A stretch of DNA of 16,329 nt from Pseudoneurospora amorphoporcata (GCA_033297205.1 MU859440.1:1-16329); one strand, 5' to 3'. Numbered from the stretch's first letter, positions 8,201-16,235 are shown. A program made the numbers and translations. The notes: generated by a model from the letters alone, not told the origin.

Positions 8201-9044
8201 TATCAACTGGGCTCAAGACGACTGGCACGAGTGGTGCCCAATGGCCCAGCTGGCGATCAACAGCCGCATCAATACTTCAATTGGCATGTCTCCCTTCTTT
8301 GCCGTACACGGCTTCGACCCAGAAACCGCAGTACCGGTCATCCCCGAGACCGCTGGAGAGTCCCGTATTCCAGCTGACGTCCGGGCCCAGCAGTTCGTCG
8401 AAAAGCTGTCACAAATCACGGACATCTGTCAAGCCACTATGGCCGTGGCGGCGCAGGAACAAGAGAAGTACGCCAACCGCACTCGCCAGCCAGCAGAAAG
8501 GTTCCAAGTGGGTGATAAAGTTTGGCTGAACCTTAAAAACTACGCCTCCCCGAGACCTAAGAAGAAACTGGACTGGTTACACGCAAAATATACAGTTTCT
8601 CGAGTTCTCTCCCCGTTAGTTGTAGAACTTACGGGTTTGCCGAATAACGTCTATAACATCTTCCACGTTGACCTCCTTCGGAGGGCTGCAGATGACCCAC
8701 TACCAGGGCAAGTTACAGCAGACTGTCAACCGCCTCCAGTTCTGGTAGAAGGGAAGGAAGAATACTTCGTGGAGGAAATCTTGTGCGCAGACGGTCCCCC
8801 GACGAATAGGAAGGTCTATGTCAAGTGGAAAGGATATCACAAACCCTCATGGCACCCCCTAGAGGACTTTGCAGAGTCAGAGGCTTTAGAAATCTTTGAA
8901 AAAGAGTATGGGGACGCCCGAGCTAATAATGGACCATCGGATCGTTTCACGAAGAACAAGGTCAAGCGAAAAAAGACGAGGTTAAGCAGAAGAAGCGGCA
9001 GGGCGAGCGAGGATAGTGATGGTTCTAGCAATGGTGGTTGTTGA
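5190..9044 (+). CDS. pol: Pol polyprotein of element C: PR-RT-RNaseH-INT-chromodomain
   Basis: It has no ATG of its own near its start and is entered by -1 frameshift at 5190 (a GTG lies at 5202; residues here are numbered from it, 1280 aa). Protease: D45-E46-G47 in LVDEGC plus ILGKPWL; the usual S/T after the Asp is Glu here. RT: D353, and YMDD at 415-418. RNase H: D566, E607, D633, D676. Integrase: N-terminal His/Cys zinc region near 830-860, catalytic D892, D951, E987 (D-35-E spacing), then a GPY/F-like module. Chromodomain: about 1188-1236, with Y1188, W1209 and Y1212 at aromatic-cage positions. A basic tail (KVKRKKTRLSRR) may be a nuclear signal. The frame is intact to TGA at 9042. It copies the element RNA and inserts the DNA; the chromodomain is expected to steer insertion to methylated-histone chromatin. 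Confidence 0.96.
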   Translation, partial: RVAPVQSRAPEPSPEVLSKVEEFKPQMETEPTLIPIVINSTNLFHVLVDEGCQCFAAISEGIVKDLQIPVVPIPARQVKGASATMEGATIRGIAHFLLELQGKVSPACAYVVPELEFPIILGKPWLTANKAYSVPHEKRLWHGATESWVNHINPGELEPSPMLQELKGAVHVIATTFVGTYKRIKKEHGQDVADACIFAVTMKDIEKALAPKRVRTDDELRQIIPQEFWDLLPLFRKQEADRINKHKPGVDLKIELKKGPDGEDLPLPYGPLYSMSREELLVLKKTLKDLLDKGFIRASSSEAGAPVLFVRKPGGGLRFCCDYRALNAITRADRYPLPLIRETFRVLKGMTWYSKVDVVQAFHKIRIAEGEEPKTAFRTRYGLFEWLVVPFGLCGAPAAFQRYINSVLGDYLDSFCSAYMDDVLIFTDGSKEDHMEKVRLVLERLRDAGLHLDPDKCEFAVKKVKYLGFIIHAGVGIQADPDKVKAILEWAAPISQKGVRSFLGFVNYYRMFIPNFSSIAAPLTALTGKGVTFEWTAACEEAFQLLKILFTQAPILTEWDPERPTFLETDCSGFALGGCLTQEVDGQRKVVAFHSRKLAPAERNYPIHDKEMLAIIDCLKEWQAELRSCEAFTILTDHRNLEYFMTRQHLSERQARWAEYLSRFNFELQYRPGKEAVVPDALSRRDQDRPTDDDREARDLQLIPDSALKNYVRISAMGTQRHREARRGVRVFEDPDLQQLWDIIVTKDSLYQQVLQAVKNNERDLASTKLRLQIADCSVDDKGRLRYKGKLWIPGSPVATESEAVKLSSSDRELNALRTKIIQITHDSQALGHPGREGTIAALTRYFYWPLLNAHVRQFLRNCHICGSVKHWRDQRRGLLQPLPIPDQFFRDIQMDFITDLPLSGGNTCLLVIKDRLSKNVILEPMPSMDAETCAERFLSCFVRHHGWPRSIVSDRGSNWTGRFWRRLCELLGIKQLLSTAYHPQTDGGPERMNQEVQAFLRAYINWAQDDWHEWCPMAQLAINSRINTSIGMSPFFAVHGFDPETAVPVIPETAGESRIPADVRAQQFVEKLSQITDICQATMAVAAQEQEKYANRTRQPAERFQVGDKVWLNLKNYASPRPKKKLDWLHAKYTVSRVLSPLVVELTGLPNNVYNIFHVDLLRRAADDPLPGQVTADCQPPPVLVEGKEEYFVEEILCADGPPTNRKVYVKWKGYHKPSWHPLEDFAESEALEIFEKEYGDARANNGPSDRFTKNKVKRKKTRLSRRSGRASEDSDGSSNGGC

Positions 9045-9161
9045 CAGAGAGTAAGAAGAAGAGCGAGTCTAGAAGAGGGGAGGGATTCTGGGTCTTGTTT
9101 AAAAAGATGAAGGTAGTTTGCACAATGCGGTTGTGGCGGGAGAGAGGAAAGGGGGGACTAA
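9045..9161 (+). other. 3' untranslated region of element C
   Basis: This is purine-rich sequence between the pol stop and the 3' LTR, with no open frame of its own. It contains the polypurine tract at 9138-9156. Confidence 0.8.
9138..9156 (+). promoter_or_regulatory. polypurine tract of element C
   Basis: A 19-base all-purine run (GGGAGAGAGGAAAGGGGGG) ends five bases before the 3' LTR. It is the expected primer for plus-strand DNA synthesis after RNase H cleavage. Confidence 0.88.
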
Positions 9162-9473
9162 TGTCACAGGTCTGGCGCCCAGTACTAGCATCTGGCACAC
9201 GGTTAGCCAGACGACGAGTGCCGGCAATGCACGCCAAGCCGGCAAGGCACCGGCAGGCCCAGAGCCCGTTGGTCCCCTCCAGCCTCCATACGATTACATA
9301 CCTAGACCGTGGGGCTGCCTCAGGCAGTCAGGCACCTATACCAGCGCACGGCCTTAAAGGATAGGCGACAAGGTCCGCCCTACGGGCCAGTCTTTCTTCT
9401 CTTTTCTTCTCGTAGAACCTTAATTGATTATCTTGGTGTCAGCACCTGCGTACCGCTCTGTTGTCCCCTTACA
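9162..9473 (+). repeat. 3' LTR of element C
   Basis: It is 312 bp and identical to 3471-3782. The predicted R start is at 9412. The terminal ACA at 9471-9473 is followed by the second ACAAC duplication. Confidence 0.97.
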
Positions 9474-9478
9474 ACAAC
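9474..9478. repeat. right target-site duplication of element C (ACAAC)
   Basis: It matches 3466-3470; removing one copy plus the element restores an uninterrupted reading frame across gag A. Confidence 0.9.
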
Positions 9479-10448
9479 GACATTGCCAGTGATCTCGAAC
9501 GCTCTGAGACGGAACTTGAGATTGCCCGCTAGGTAGCCGACAACGCCTAAGCAAATTTCGACTAGGGGAACCTGGACTTCGTTAATCTTAAATCTGTTTA
9601 CGACGCCATATTTGCGGAATATAATAACTTTAAGATACAGGCCCACCTGTCTCTTAATAATGAAGCTCCGGCTACAACTATAAAGGCAACTATATCTTCT
9701 CTCTGTTAAACGGTAGAGAACCTACCTATCTTTACTGGCAAGGAGGCTGGCGGCCTCGCTCGCAAATACAAGATCTTCAAGGCCTAGCGTTTTCGTATCT
9801 TGTCGTAGTAGAAGTATAATACCGCTCTTTACGCCTCAAAGGACGTTAAGATCATCCGTACGGCTATGCTGCTGGGCCTTAAAACCCTGTCTAGTATCTA
9901 AGATGATCTAGATATGATCTAGTCTAACCCTGACGATACGACTTAGCGTTAGAAGACGGGAGTCGAGTTTAGGAATACTTAGTCTCTCGTTTCTAGAACG
10001 TAAACTTTAAGATGGAGGTTGGCCGCTGCTTACAAGAACTATACATAAAGAACTTATCCTTCGCGGACTTCGAACTCGAGTTGACTAACCTAATAAACCT
10101 TTACAGCCTCGATAATTCGATGAAGGTCTATTATTTATGTAACAAAATTAATAAGCGTTTGCGTAATACTCTTACCTACTGCGACCTTCCCCCCGAGAAC
10201 GATTTCAAACGTTGGCTCGAGATTTGCCGCACCGTCGCTAGAAACTTAGAGGACGCGGATCACCGCTAGAAGATGACAAACCACTTCCTCAACCTAGGTG
10301 GTGGCAATAGTAACGGCAGCAGTGGCGGAGGTCGCTCTAATACTAAGCCTATAGCTGATGACGTCTTTGTTAGCTAGGGCGGAAATAAGATAGACCTCGA
10401 CGCCATAGACCTTACTATCTTTATCTACAAAGATATTCTCGATTAACG
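9479..10448 (+). pseudogene. gag: gag of element A, central piece, RIP-like nonsense damage
   Basis: It continues the N-terminal piece in frame (GAC ATT GCC AGT...). From 9479 to about 10000 the frame carries about a dozen TAG and TAA stops and no TGA, at places where Gln or Trp would fit. One indel near 9990-10011 shifts to the frame of 10012-10448, with stops TAG 10267, TAG near 10376 and TAA 10444. Recognisable text includes NLPIFTGKEAGGLARKY and NDFKRWLEICRTVARNLED, which resembles RNDFKGWCELFKGISRAH of gag B, marking a capsid-type domain of a related family. A Gly/Ser/Asn linker precedes KDILD, just before the solo LTR. It is non-functional. Confidence 0.75.
10444..10448. repeat. left target-site duplication of solo LTR S (TAACG)
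   Basis: TAACG precedes TGTCACACGG and recurs at 10962-10966. Excising one copy and the LTR rejoins gag A in frame immediately before its zinc knuckle. Confidence 0.8.
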
Positions 10449-10961
10449 TGTCACACGGACATCCGACCTCAACCCTAACCCTACAACGTGAGGCTTACGG
10501 AGCCGCACATCTCTCAGCCTCGCGCAGATGCTTCAGCGTATTCTAGCCAACGATACCTCTACCGGCTGCACTGCCCCTCACGCTAGGACAAGCTGGCCAG
10601 ACCAGTGAGAAGAACCCTATCCTCATAGGACCATCCCTAGCCAACCACAACAATAGGGAGGCGTCAGCAATATAACCGGCGCCAAAGGAGGGAAGCGACT
10701 AGAGGAAACTACCTATAAAGATCCACCTGTAAGCACACGCGTGCACACTACTAGATAGATGCCTTACGGCCTCATGGCTAGAATTAGGCCAATAGACTCT
10801 GTACGTACTGATCAGAAGGAAGGAAGGCTTTAGCATAAAAAGGCTAGGAATCCCAACCCAGTTGGAAAGGCTTGAAAGGATTAATAAGGCCTTCGAGACC
10901 AAAGTAGTTTATTAGCTGAATTGAACTACTGTTCCAAGCCCAGATTACTGCCCTTGTTATA
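10449..10961 (+). repeat. solo LTR (S), 513 bp, inserted in gag A
   Basis: It starts TGTCACACGGACATCCGACC, shared with the minus-strand fragment at 1-92, and is flanked by TAACG duplications. It ends in TA rather than CA, which one C-to-T change at CpA would explain. A CTATAAAG box near 10710 could be its TATA element. No gag or pol lies inside, so it is a solo LTR left by recombination between LTRs. Many CTAG tetramers suggest the same mutation history as its surroundings. Confidence 0.75.
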
Positions 10962-10966
10962 TAACG
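10962..10966. repeat. right target-site duplication of solo LTR S (TAACG)
   Basis: It is an exact match to 10444-10448. Confidence 0.8.
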
Positions 10967-11211
10967 TTCCCGCAATGGCCTCTATTATCGTTACGGTAAG
11001 CCTAGCTACATTGCTCGCGATTGTACTGTGTTAATTACGGCTCGTAAAGCCTCAACACTCCGCTAGCAAGAAGACGAAGGGTAAGAATAAGAAACGCCGC
11101 GGTGGCTAGGAATAGGTCCGCGCCGCTAATGCTGCTCCAGCTGCCCCAGCCGCCCTAGCCGCTTCTGAGCCCGCCGCTGGTGAAGAGTATTTATTATAGG
11201 GCAGCACGAAC
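10967..11211 (+). pseudogene. gag: gag of element A, C-terminal piece with mutated zinc knuckle
   Basis: After removal of the solo LTR the frame resumes as CGT TCC CGC AAT GGC. The knuckle spacing CX2CX4HX4C is kept at codons 10983, 10992, 11007 and 11022, but only the last Cys (TGT) survives. The first two Cys positions are TAT and TAC, the His position is TAC, and the codon before the His is AGC where Gly is usual. Each is a one-base CpA-to-TpA or TpG-to-TpA change from the consensus. A basic stretch (SKKTKGKNKKRRGG) and an Ala/Pro-rich tail follow in a shifted frame, again with TAG stops. The piece is cut by the LTR at 11212. Confidence 0.75.
11207..11211. repeat. putative left target-site duplication of element B (CGAAC)
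   Basis: These five bases abut the TGTTACGAAC start. The partner copy should lie after the 3' LTR of B, outside the window, so this cannot be confirmed here. Confidence 0.35.
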
Positions 11212-11337
11212 TGTTACGAACTTGAGCGATACAGGGGTCGCCTAAGCCTTTAGGACCTAGTAGCCCCGCCTAGAAGAACTAGTGTAACCTTTAGAAACCA
11301 AGAAAGGCACCCAAGCATACACGGGCTCACAGGATGC

Positions 11338-11426
11338 ACAGTGCTTACGGTGAGCCAGTGCTTACTAGTGAGCTAGGGCTCACGGTGAGTAAGTGCTTAC
11401 GGGTGAGCTAATACTACGAGTGAGCA
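11338..11426 (+). repeat. degenerate short tandem repeats in LTR B
   Basis: The motif GTGCTTAC followed by GTGAGC (with 1-3 bases between) occurs about three times, with extra GTGAGC and inverted GCTCAC copies interspersed. It resembles repeat clusters in U3 regions that act as promoter or enhancer modules, but its function is unknown. Confidence 0.6.
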
Positions 11427-11460
11427 TGTCACAGGCATTGCCTGCTCTATGTAGATAGGT

Positions 11461-11514
11461 GCTGTGCTGCATTAGTGCAGCCAGCTGAGTGCAGCTGTCT
11501 GAGTGTAGCACAGC
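11461..11514. repeat. nested inverted repeat in LTR B
   Basis: GCTGTGCT (11461-11468) pairs with AGCACAGC (11507-11514). The interior holds GCTGCA...TGCAGC, so two alternative stems are possible. Confidence 0.65.
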
Positions 11515-11530
11515 TAGCACGTATGGTGCC

Positions 11531-11556
11531 GCCCTGTGGACCCATGGCCACAGGGC
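11531..11556. repeat. 9-bp perfect hairpin in LTR B
   Basis: GCCCTGTGG (11531-11539) and CCACAGGGC (11548-11556) are exact reverse complements around an 8-nt loop. Confidence 0.7.
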
Positions 11557-11697
11557 TCCACACTATGCTTTAGATAGTTTTCGTGTGTGTATAGGATCCT
11601 CTTCTGGTTCTTCGCACAATAATTAACATCTTACCTTAGTGCTTGCTCGCGCCCTATAATACTTTGTTGTGCCAACCTTCGCGTTGAATGCGCAACA

Positions 11698-11939
11698 AGT
11701 GATCTTGGTAAGGGTCAAGCCTAGTAGAAAACTAGCAGCAGTTTGGTTCTTACGAACTTCACTTCGAGGCGAGATTGTGCAATCGCTGATATAGAATTAA
11801 GAACTTCAGCGACTAGAGCGTCGATCCTAGAAACGAGAAGCAAGTACTAGAGCCTTTAAGAACGACAAGGGCGCAAACATCGCACCGTACGACATAGTAA
11901 AACCATCTTTCTTTTTAATATCCAGAAAGCCCAACTAAG
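11698..11939 (+). other. leader of element B between LTR and gag
   Basis: No open frame of note. TGG runs that might begin a primer-binding site occur near 11705 and 11743, but neither gives a clear tRNA match and no self-priming match to the LTR was found. Confidence 0.4.
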
Positions 11940-13928
11940 ATAGTAGGCAATCTAGCGGGCAACGACGTACGCCGAGTTGATCTCGCCACAGTGTTCCCAT
12001 CTCTTTTGAAAGATTACGATATACTGTTGAAAGTCTACAGCAGTAATCCCAGCTCGGGCCTTATAGTCTCCCTAGATTTCGCTGACAAGGCTCGTGGCCA
12101 TAAGGAGGTCATAAAGCTACTCTATTACTTTAATAGGAAGATTAATGCATTCGATAAGTAGGTTAAGGAGGAGCAGGCTCGTTACATCAAGTTTGAGAAC
12201 GATGCCAAGTCCTTCGTTGACGAGATATAGGAGAAGGAGAAGCAGTGGAAGGCTATAGAGGAGTAGTTGAAGAACCAAATCAACCAGCTCAACGAAACTA
12301 AGAAGCAGTTCGTGCAGCAGATCCAGTCCCTGCAACTGCAGTACAACCAAGTTATCGCCGAGAACACGTCTTTGCACCAGAAAGTGTCAAATCTTACCCA
12401 AGACAAGACCGACCTCCAAGAAAAGCTCGACAATACCATTAAAGACAATGAGGACGACTACCAAGGCCTTCTCGAGCTCAATAAGACGGCCAATAACAAC
12501 GCCGAATTATACCGTATAGAGTTGAAGAAGGCATTGGAGGGCCTCAACACTCTGCGCATCGTAAGTAAGATCGTTAACGAGGAGTCGGCCCAGGCCTAGG
12601 AGGAGATTAAGAACCTCTAGGTTCGTCTCTGTCTGGCAGAGGAGGATAAGATCATCGCGGAGAACAACAGTGGTGGTGGCCCTGGAGGATCGGGCAAGGG
12701 AACCGGCTTTGGCACCGGTAATGCAGGCGGCGGTCCTGGCGATGGCGGCCCTGGAGGATCGGGCATGGGAGGCGGCTTCGGCCCTGGAGAGGCGGGCGGC
12801 GGTCCCGGAGGTGGAGGATCTGGTTACCCTGGCGGCGGCGGCCCTGGTGGTGGTCCCGGAGGTCCTGGCGGCCCCGGTGGCCCTGGAGGTCCCGGCGGCC
12901 CAGGCGGTCCCGGTGGTCCTGGTGGTCTCTTCCCCCCCGCTGCGGCCCCGATGCCGTACTACCATCGTAAAGCCCTTTGTAAGGACCCGGAGCGGTTCAA
13001 GAGTGAAGAGACTGATACCATCAAGCGCCACAACGCTTATAGCGCTTGGAACTCTGAGATCCGTAGCCGTTGGATCGTTGATAGCTATGAGTTTCCTAAC
13101 GAGATGTCGAAACTACTTCACGCCATGTCCTGCTTGGGAGGCGAAGCAAAGATTAACGTTGCGGAGTACCAGAAAATGATTCTTGATAACCCCCAACACT
13201 CTGTCCTTTAGAAATGGCAGACAGGCGAGGAGTTTCTAGTATACTTAAATAATCGTTATATACAAGACGACATCGTGCAGGTTGCCGAGAACTCGCTTTT
13301 ACAGCTCAAGCAAGCTGGCAAGTGGTCCAACTACGAGGACTTTGAAGCCCAGTTCATCACCCTAGCTGACCGTTGCGGTTATGACGCGGTCACCAAGGTC
13401 CGTCTTCTTTACTAAAAGATTTCTAAATCCCTAGCGGACTCGGTTGCACATCACTACGTCCAGCCCGCTCGTAACGACTTCAAAGGATGGTGCGAACTAT
13501 TCAAGGGTATCTCCAGAGCCCATACTAGAGCAGCACTATGCAATGATACTATCCAGAGCACTCAGAACAGCAATAAGGGTAACAGCAATAGCAGTGCTGG
13601 CGGTACCAGCAAGGACCCCGATGCTATGGACCTGGACCGCGCTAAGCTCACTAAGATTCACAAAGACGTTCTGCAGGAGCGCTACGACAAAGGCATCTAT
13701 ATGAACTGCGGTAAGGGCAAGCACATAGCCCGCGAATGCAAGAGCCAGACCAACTACGGCAACAAGGGCAAGCAGGCCAACCGTACAGGTTTAGGCATTA
13801 CTATACGTAAGAATGCCAACACGAGAATGGGTGCCCCGGTTACCAATCGCGCTATGGCGGATACGGCCAACCCGGCCCCGGCCCCGGCAGCCCCAACTGT
13901 TCCGGCGGCCCCAGCCCCCGCTGTATAG
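11940..13928 (+). pseudogene. gag: gag of element B: coiled coil, Gly-Pro linker, capsid, zinc knuckle; nonsense-damaged
   Basis: One frame runs from 11940 to 13928 without any indel, broken by TAG at 12159, 12228, 12264, 12597, 12618 and 13209 and TAA at 13413, and never TGA. The first codon of the open run is ATA (11940); a TpG-to-TpA change would make it from ATG, so the start may be lost. Order: helical N-terminal part, then a long Gln/Asn/Leu-rich coiled coil (about 12231-12600, for example LKNQINQLNETKKQFVQQ). Next is an 85-codon Gly/Pro linker of GGP repeats (12672-12926), and a capsid-type domain (about 12970-13510). Last are a zinc knuckle with Tyr at the first Cys (codon 13698; C 13707, H 13722, C 13737 kept) and an Ala/Pro tail. 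The frame is related to gag A. It may run a little past 13928, since TAG TAG follows. Confidence 0.8.
12672..12926 (+). repeat. collagen-like Gly-Gly-Pro repeat coding region in gag B
   Basis: There are 85 codons almost wholly Gly and Pro. The last third is uninterrupted GGP units (GGPGGPGGPGG...), encoded by imperfect GGTCCTGGC/GGCCCCGGT nonamers, so slippage expansion is likely. It links the coiled coil to the capsid domain. Confidence 0.85.
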
Positions 13929-13948
13929 TAGGGAAATGGCGAACCCTA

Positions 13949-16235
13949 AGGTTAAGTCGCGCTAAGGGGTGCTCAATAGGGACATAGAAGAAGGTAGAAA
14001 CAAGGGTAAATAAGTTGGATGTTCGTGCAATCGGCTATTGGAGGACAGAGCCACTTAAACTAGGTAGCTTGGAACTCCATAGGCAGAATGCAACCCTCCT
14101 ATCCACGTATCTTTAGTATCCCTAATGTAATAATAAGATAGAGTGTATATCACTGGTCGACTCTGGATATTCAGGTAAAGCTTTTATCGACCGGTCGTTC
14201 GCGGAAAAAGCCTGCCTGGAGTTCAAGCCTCTGGAGAAACCCCGGCCGTTGCATTTAGCTGATGGCGACTTCAAGGAATAGGTAGATTAGTACGTCGAGA
14301 TAACTATGCGGATTGGTGACCATATAGAAGTTATTAGTTTCTTTATAGCCAACCTGGCAGTAGACCACCCGGTGATCCTGGGCTGGCTATGGTTGCAGCT
14401 CCATAACCTAGATATTAACTGGGTAACCAATAAGATTACCTGGAATGTGGCTTGCATAGGCACCTGTATCCGTTAGCCATTTGAGGTAGCGGCGCTCCTA
14501 AGTACCGCTTTTGAAGAAGAGGATGATGGGGATGTCTTTGAGGAAGGCAAGTCCGTTTTTGAGGAGGCCGGGAACGGGTTTGTTTTCGAGGATGCCGGGA
14601 ACGGATCCGACAACGATTTTAATTCCGACGAGAACGAATATCTCCCAGCTTGGGTAGCCAATATGACAGAGGCCCCCAGAGGGAGCCAAACTATACTGTT
14701 GGAGCCTCCGACCTCTCTAGTGCACGCGAGGGAGTTTGAGGAACCTTTCGGTCCGGTAAGAAAGCTAGTACTAAAGAAGATTAAAGCACGAGTACGATCC
14801 GTTAACGGAAGGAGGATATAGACGATGCAACGGCCCGAACGGGTTAAACACACGTTCTTCCAACCTTTTGAACCAACATTTAATATAACGGCACTAGACC
14901 TTTCCAATATCAAGCTAGTTAATGCCAGGACCTTTATACTCAATATACGGATGAAGGGCGTTAAGGTCAGCTCCACCATATAGGCAGAACTCCAAGAAGT
15001 ACAGAAGGAAAGGAAGGCGGCCATCTCGATGCCATCTCTATCCGAGAACGTATGGAAAGATATCGTACAGGGAAGGGGTGAACTATATAAACCCTACTTC
15101 AAGAACCCAGAGGTGCACGAGTTTATCGACCTTTACAAAGCGGAGGCCGCGAGCGAGAACAAGGGGGAGCAGGCCCTCCAGCCCGGCGAGTCTGCGAGGG
15201 AGTACGTTAACCGCATCTGCGCACTGAAGATGACGGACGGAGAACCTCAGAAAACGCCCGGGGAGCAAGAGCGGAAACCAACCCCTTTATCTGAGATCGA
15301 TAAGATCTGCGGCATTATAGAGGAGGACGTCCAGAAATTCATGGATAAGTCAACAAAGCCAAAATACACCCCAGAGGAGGTTAAAGCACGCTTTCCAGAC
15401 GAGTACAAAGATCTCTCTCACGTTGCTAACCCGCGGGACGCGGACGTAATACCCGAACATCGGTCTTACGACCATAAGATTGAACTAAAACTAGGGGTAG
15501 AATCTCTACCCTATTCCAGAGCACGACCAATGTCACCACAGGAACTCAAGGTCATCAAGTAGTGGCTAGACGATAACCTGGCGAAGGGATTCATTAGGCC
15601 ATCTACCTCCGACGTCGCCTCGCCGGTGCTGCTAGCCCGCAAACCAGGCGGCGGTGTGCGGATCTGCGTGGATTATAGAGGCATCAACGAGATCTCGTTG
15701 AAGAACAGGTATCCGTTGCCCTTGATTAAAGAAACCCTGGATGCCATCTGTAGGGCTAAGTGGTTCACGAAGGTGGACGTTATCGCCGCTTTCAATAGAC
15801 TGCGTATGGCTGAAGGACACGAGTGGTTAACCGCCTTTATTACGAGGTTTGGTCTCTACGAGTTATTGGTATGCCCGTTCGGTTTATTAGGGGCTCCAGC
15901 CTCTTTCTAGAACTTTATTAACGATATTTTATACGATATCCTGGATGTCTATGTAACGGCCTATTTGGACGACGTACTGATCTTCTCAGAAATATATGAA
16001 GAGTACGTCAAGTACGTCCGGGAGGTGCTCTAGCGTTTGATCAATGCAGGCTTACAGATTGACATTGACAAGTGCGAGTTCCACACCCAACGGACCAAAT
16101 ATCTGGGTCTCATTATCACCCCCGGGGGTATCGAAATGGATCCAGAAAAGGTGGAGGCCGTCACTAAATGGGAGGCGCCTACGACAAAGCGGCAACTACA
16201 ACGTTTCTTAGGCTTCGCCAACTTCTATAGGAGGT
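13949..16235 (+). pseudogene. pol: pol of element B: protease and RT, nonsense-damaged, cut by LTR D
   Basis: It lies in the -1 frame relative to gag B and stays in one frame to 16235. Ten TAG stops (13985, 14114, 14279, 14288, 14474, 14819, 14981, 15560, 15908, 16031), one TAA (14123) and no TGA break it. Protease: SLVDSGYSGKAF with the Asp codon at 14159, and ILGWLWLQLHN. An acidic linker with a 27-bp duplication (14555-14608) follows. RT: PEHRSYDHKIEL, ARKPGGGVRICVDYR, catalytic Asp in KVDVIAAFNRLR, YLDD at 15962-15973, and FLGFANFYRR at the end. The stop at 15908 follows GAPASF, where Gln is near-universal in Ty3/Gypsy RTs. RNase H and integrase are absent because LTR D begins at 16236. 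The initiation mode is unknown. It is non-functional. Confidence 0.88.
14555..14608 (+). repeat. 27-bp tandem duplication in pol B acidic linker
   Basis: Two units encode VFEEAGNGF and VFEDAGNGS, with a weaker related unit (VFEEGKS) just before, at 14534-14554. They lie between protease and RT. Confidence 0.7.

Larger units (their letters stand above)
3471..9473 (+). mobile_element. complete Ty3/Gypsy chromodomain LTR retrotransposon (element C)
   Basis: The element is 6003 bp, with identical 312-bp LTRs (TG...CA), ACAAC duplications on both sides, and intact gag and pol frames joined by a -1 frameshift signal. It also has a self-priming type primer site and a polypurine tract. The order PR-RT-RNaseH-INT-chromodomain places it in the chromoviruses of Ty3/Gypsy. 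Identical LTRs and lack of the nonsense damage seen in its neighbours mean recent insertion and possible competence for transposition. It sits in the gag of the decayed element A, in the same orientation. Confidence 0.97.
11212..11697 (+). repeat. 5' LTR of element B (3' boundary approximate)
   Basis: It starts TGTTACGAACTTGAGCGATA and is repeated in the same orientation at 16236. Over the 94 bases that can be compared, nine differ. At all nine the 11212 copy has T for C or A for G; seven are CpA/TpG context. The 3' end is set tentatively at CGCAACA (11697) and could be anywhere between about 11640 and 11740. The interior holds degenerate GTGCTTAC/GTGAGC repeats and two strong hairpins. Confidence 0.65.

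Noticed and set aside
10468..10482. Telomere-like CCCTAA units (AACCCTAACCCT)
   Set aside because: Only about two units, inside a defined solo LTR; no array.
12507..13031. Minus-strand 174-aa open frame rich in Thr, Ala and Arg
   Set aside because: It is the complement of the Gly-Pro repeat and coiled-coil region of gag B; GC-rich repeats leave the opposite strand open by default.
14473..15024. Minus-strand 183-aa open frame
   Set aside because: Complement of the acidic linker of pol B, with no motif; the plus-strand frame has protease and RT on either side.
11940..16235. UAG/UAA read as glutamine (a recoded genetic code) in gag-pol B
   Set aside because: Stops coincide with expected Gln sites, but zinc-knuckle Cys and His are also lost by the same transitions, LTR copies show the same spectrum in non-coding DNA, and element C uses TAG as a normal stop.
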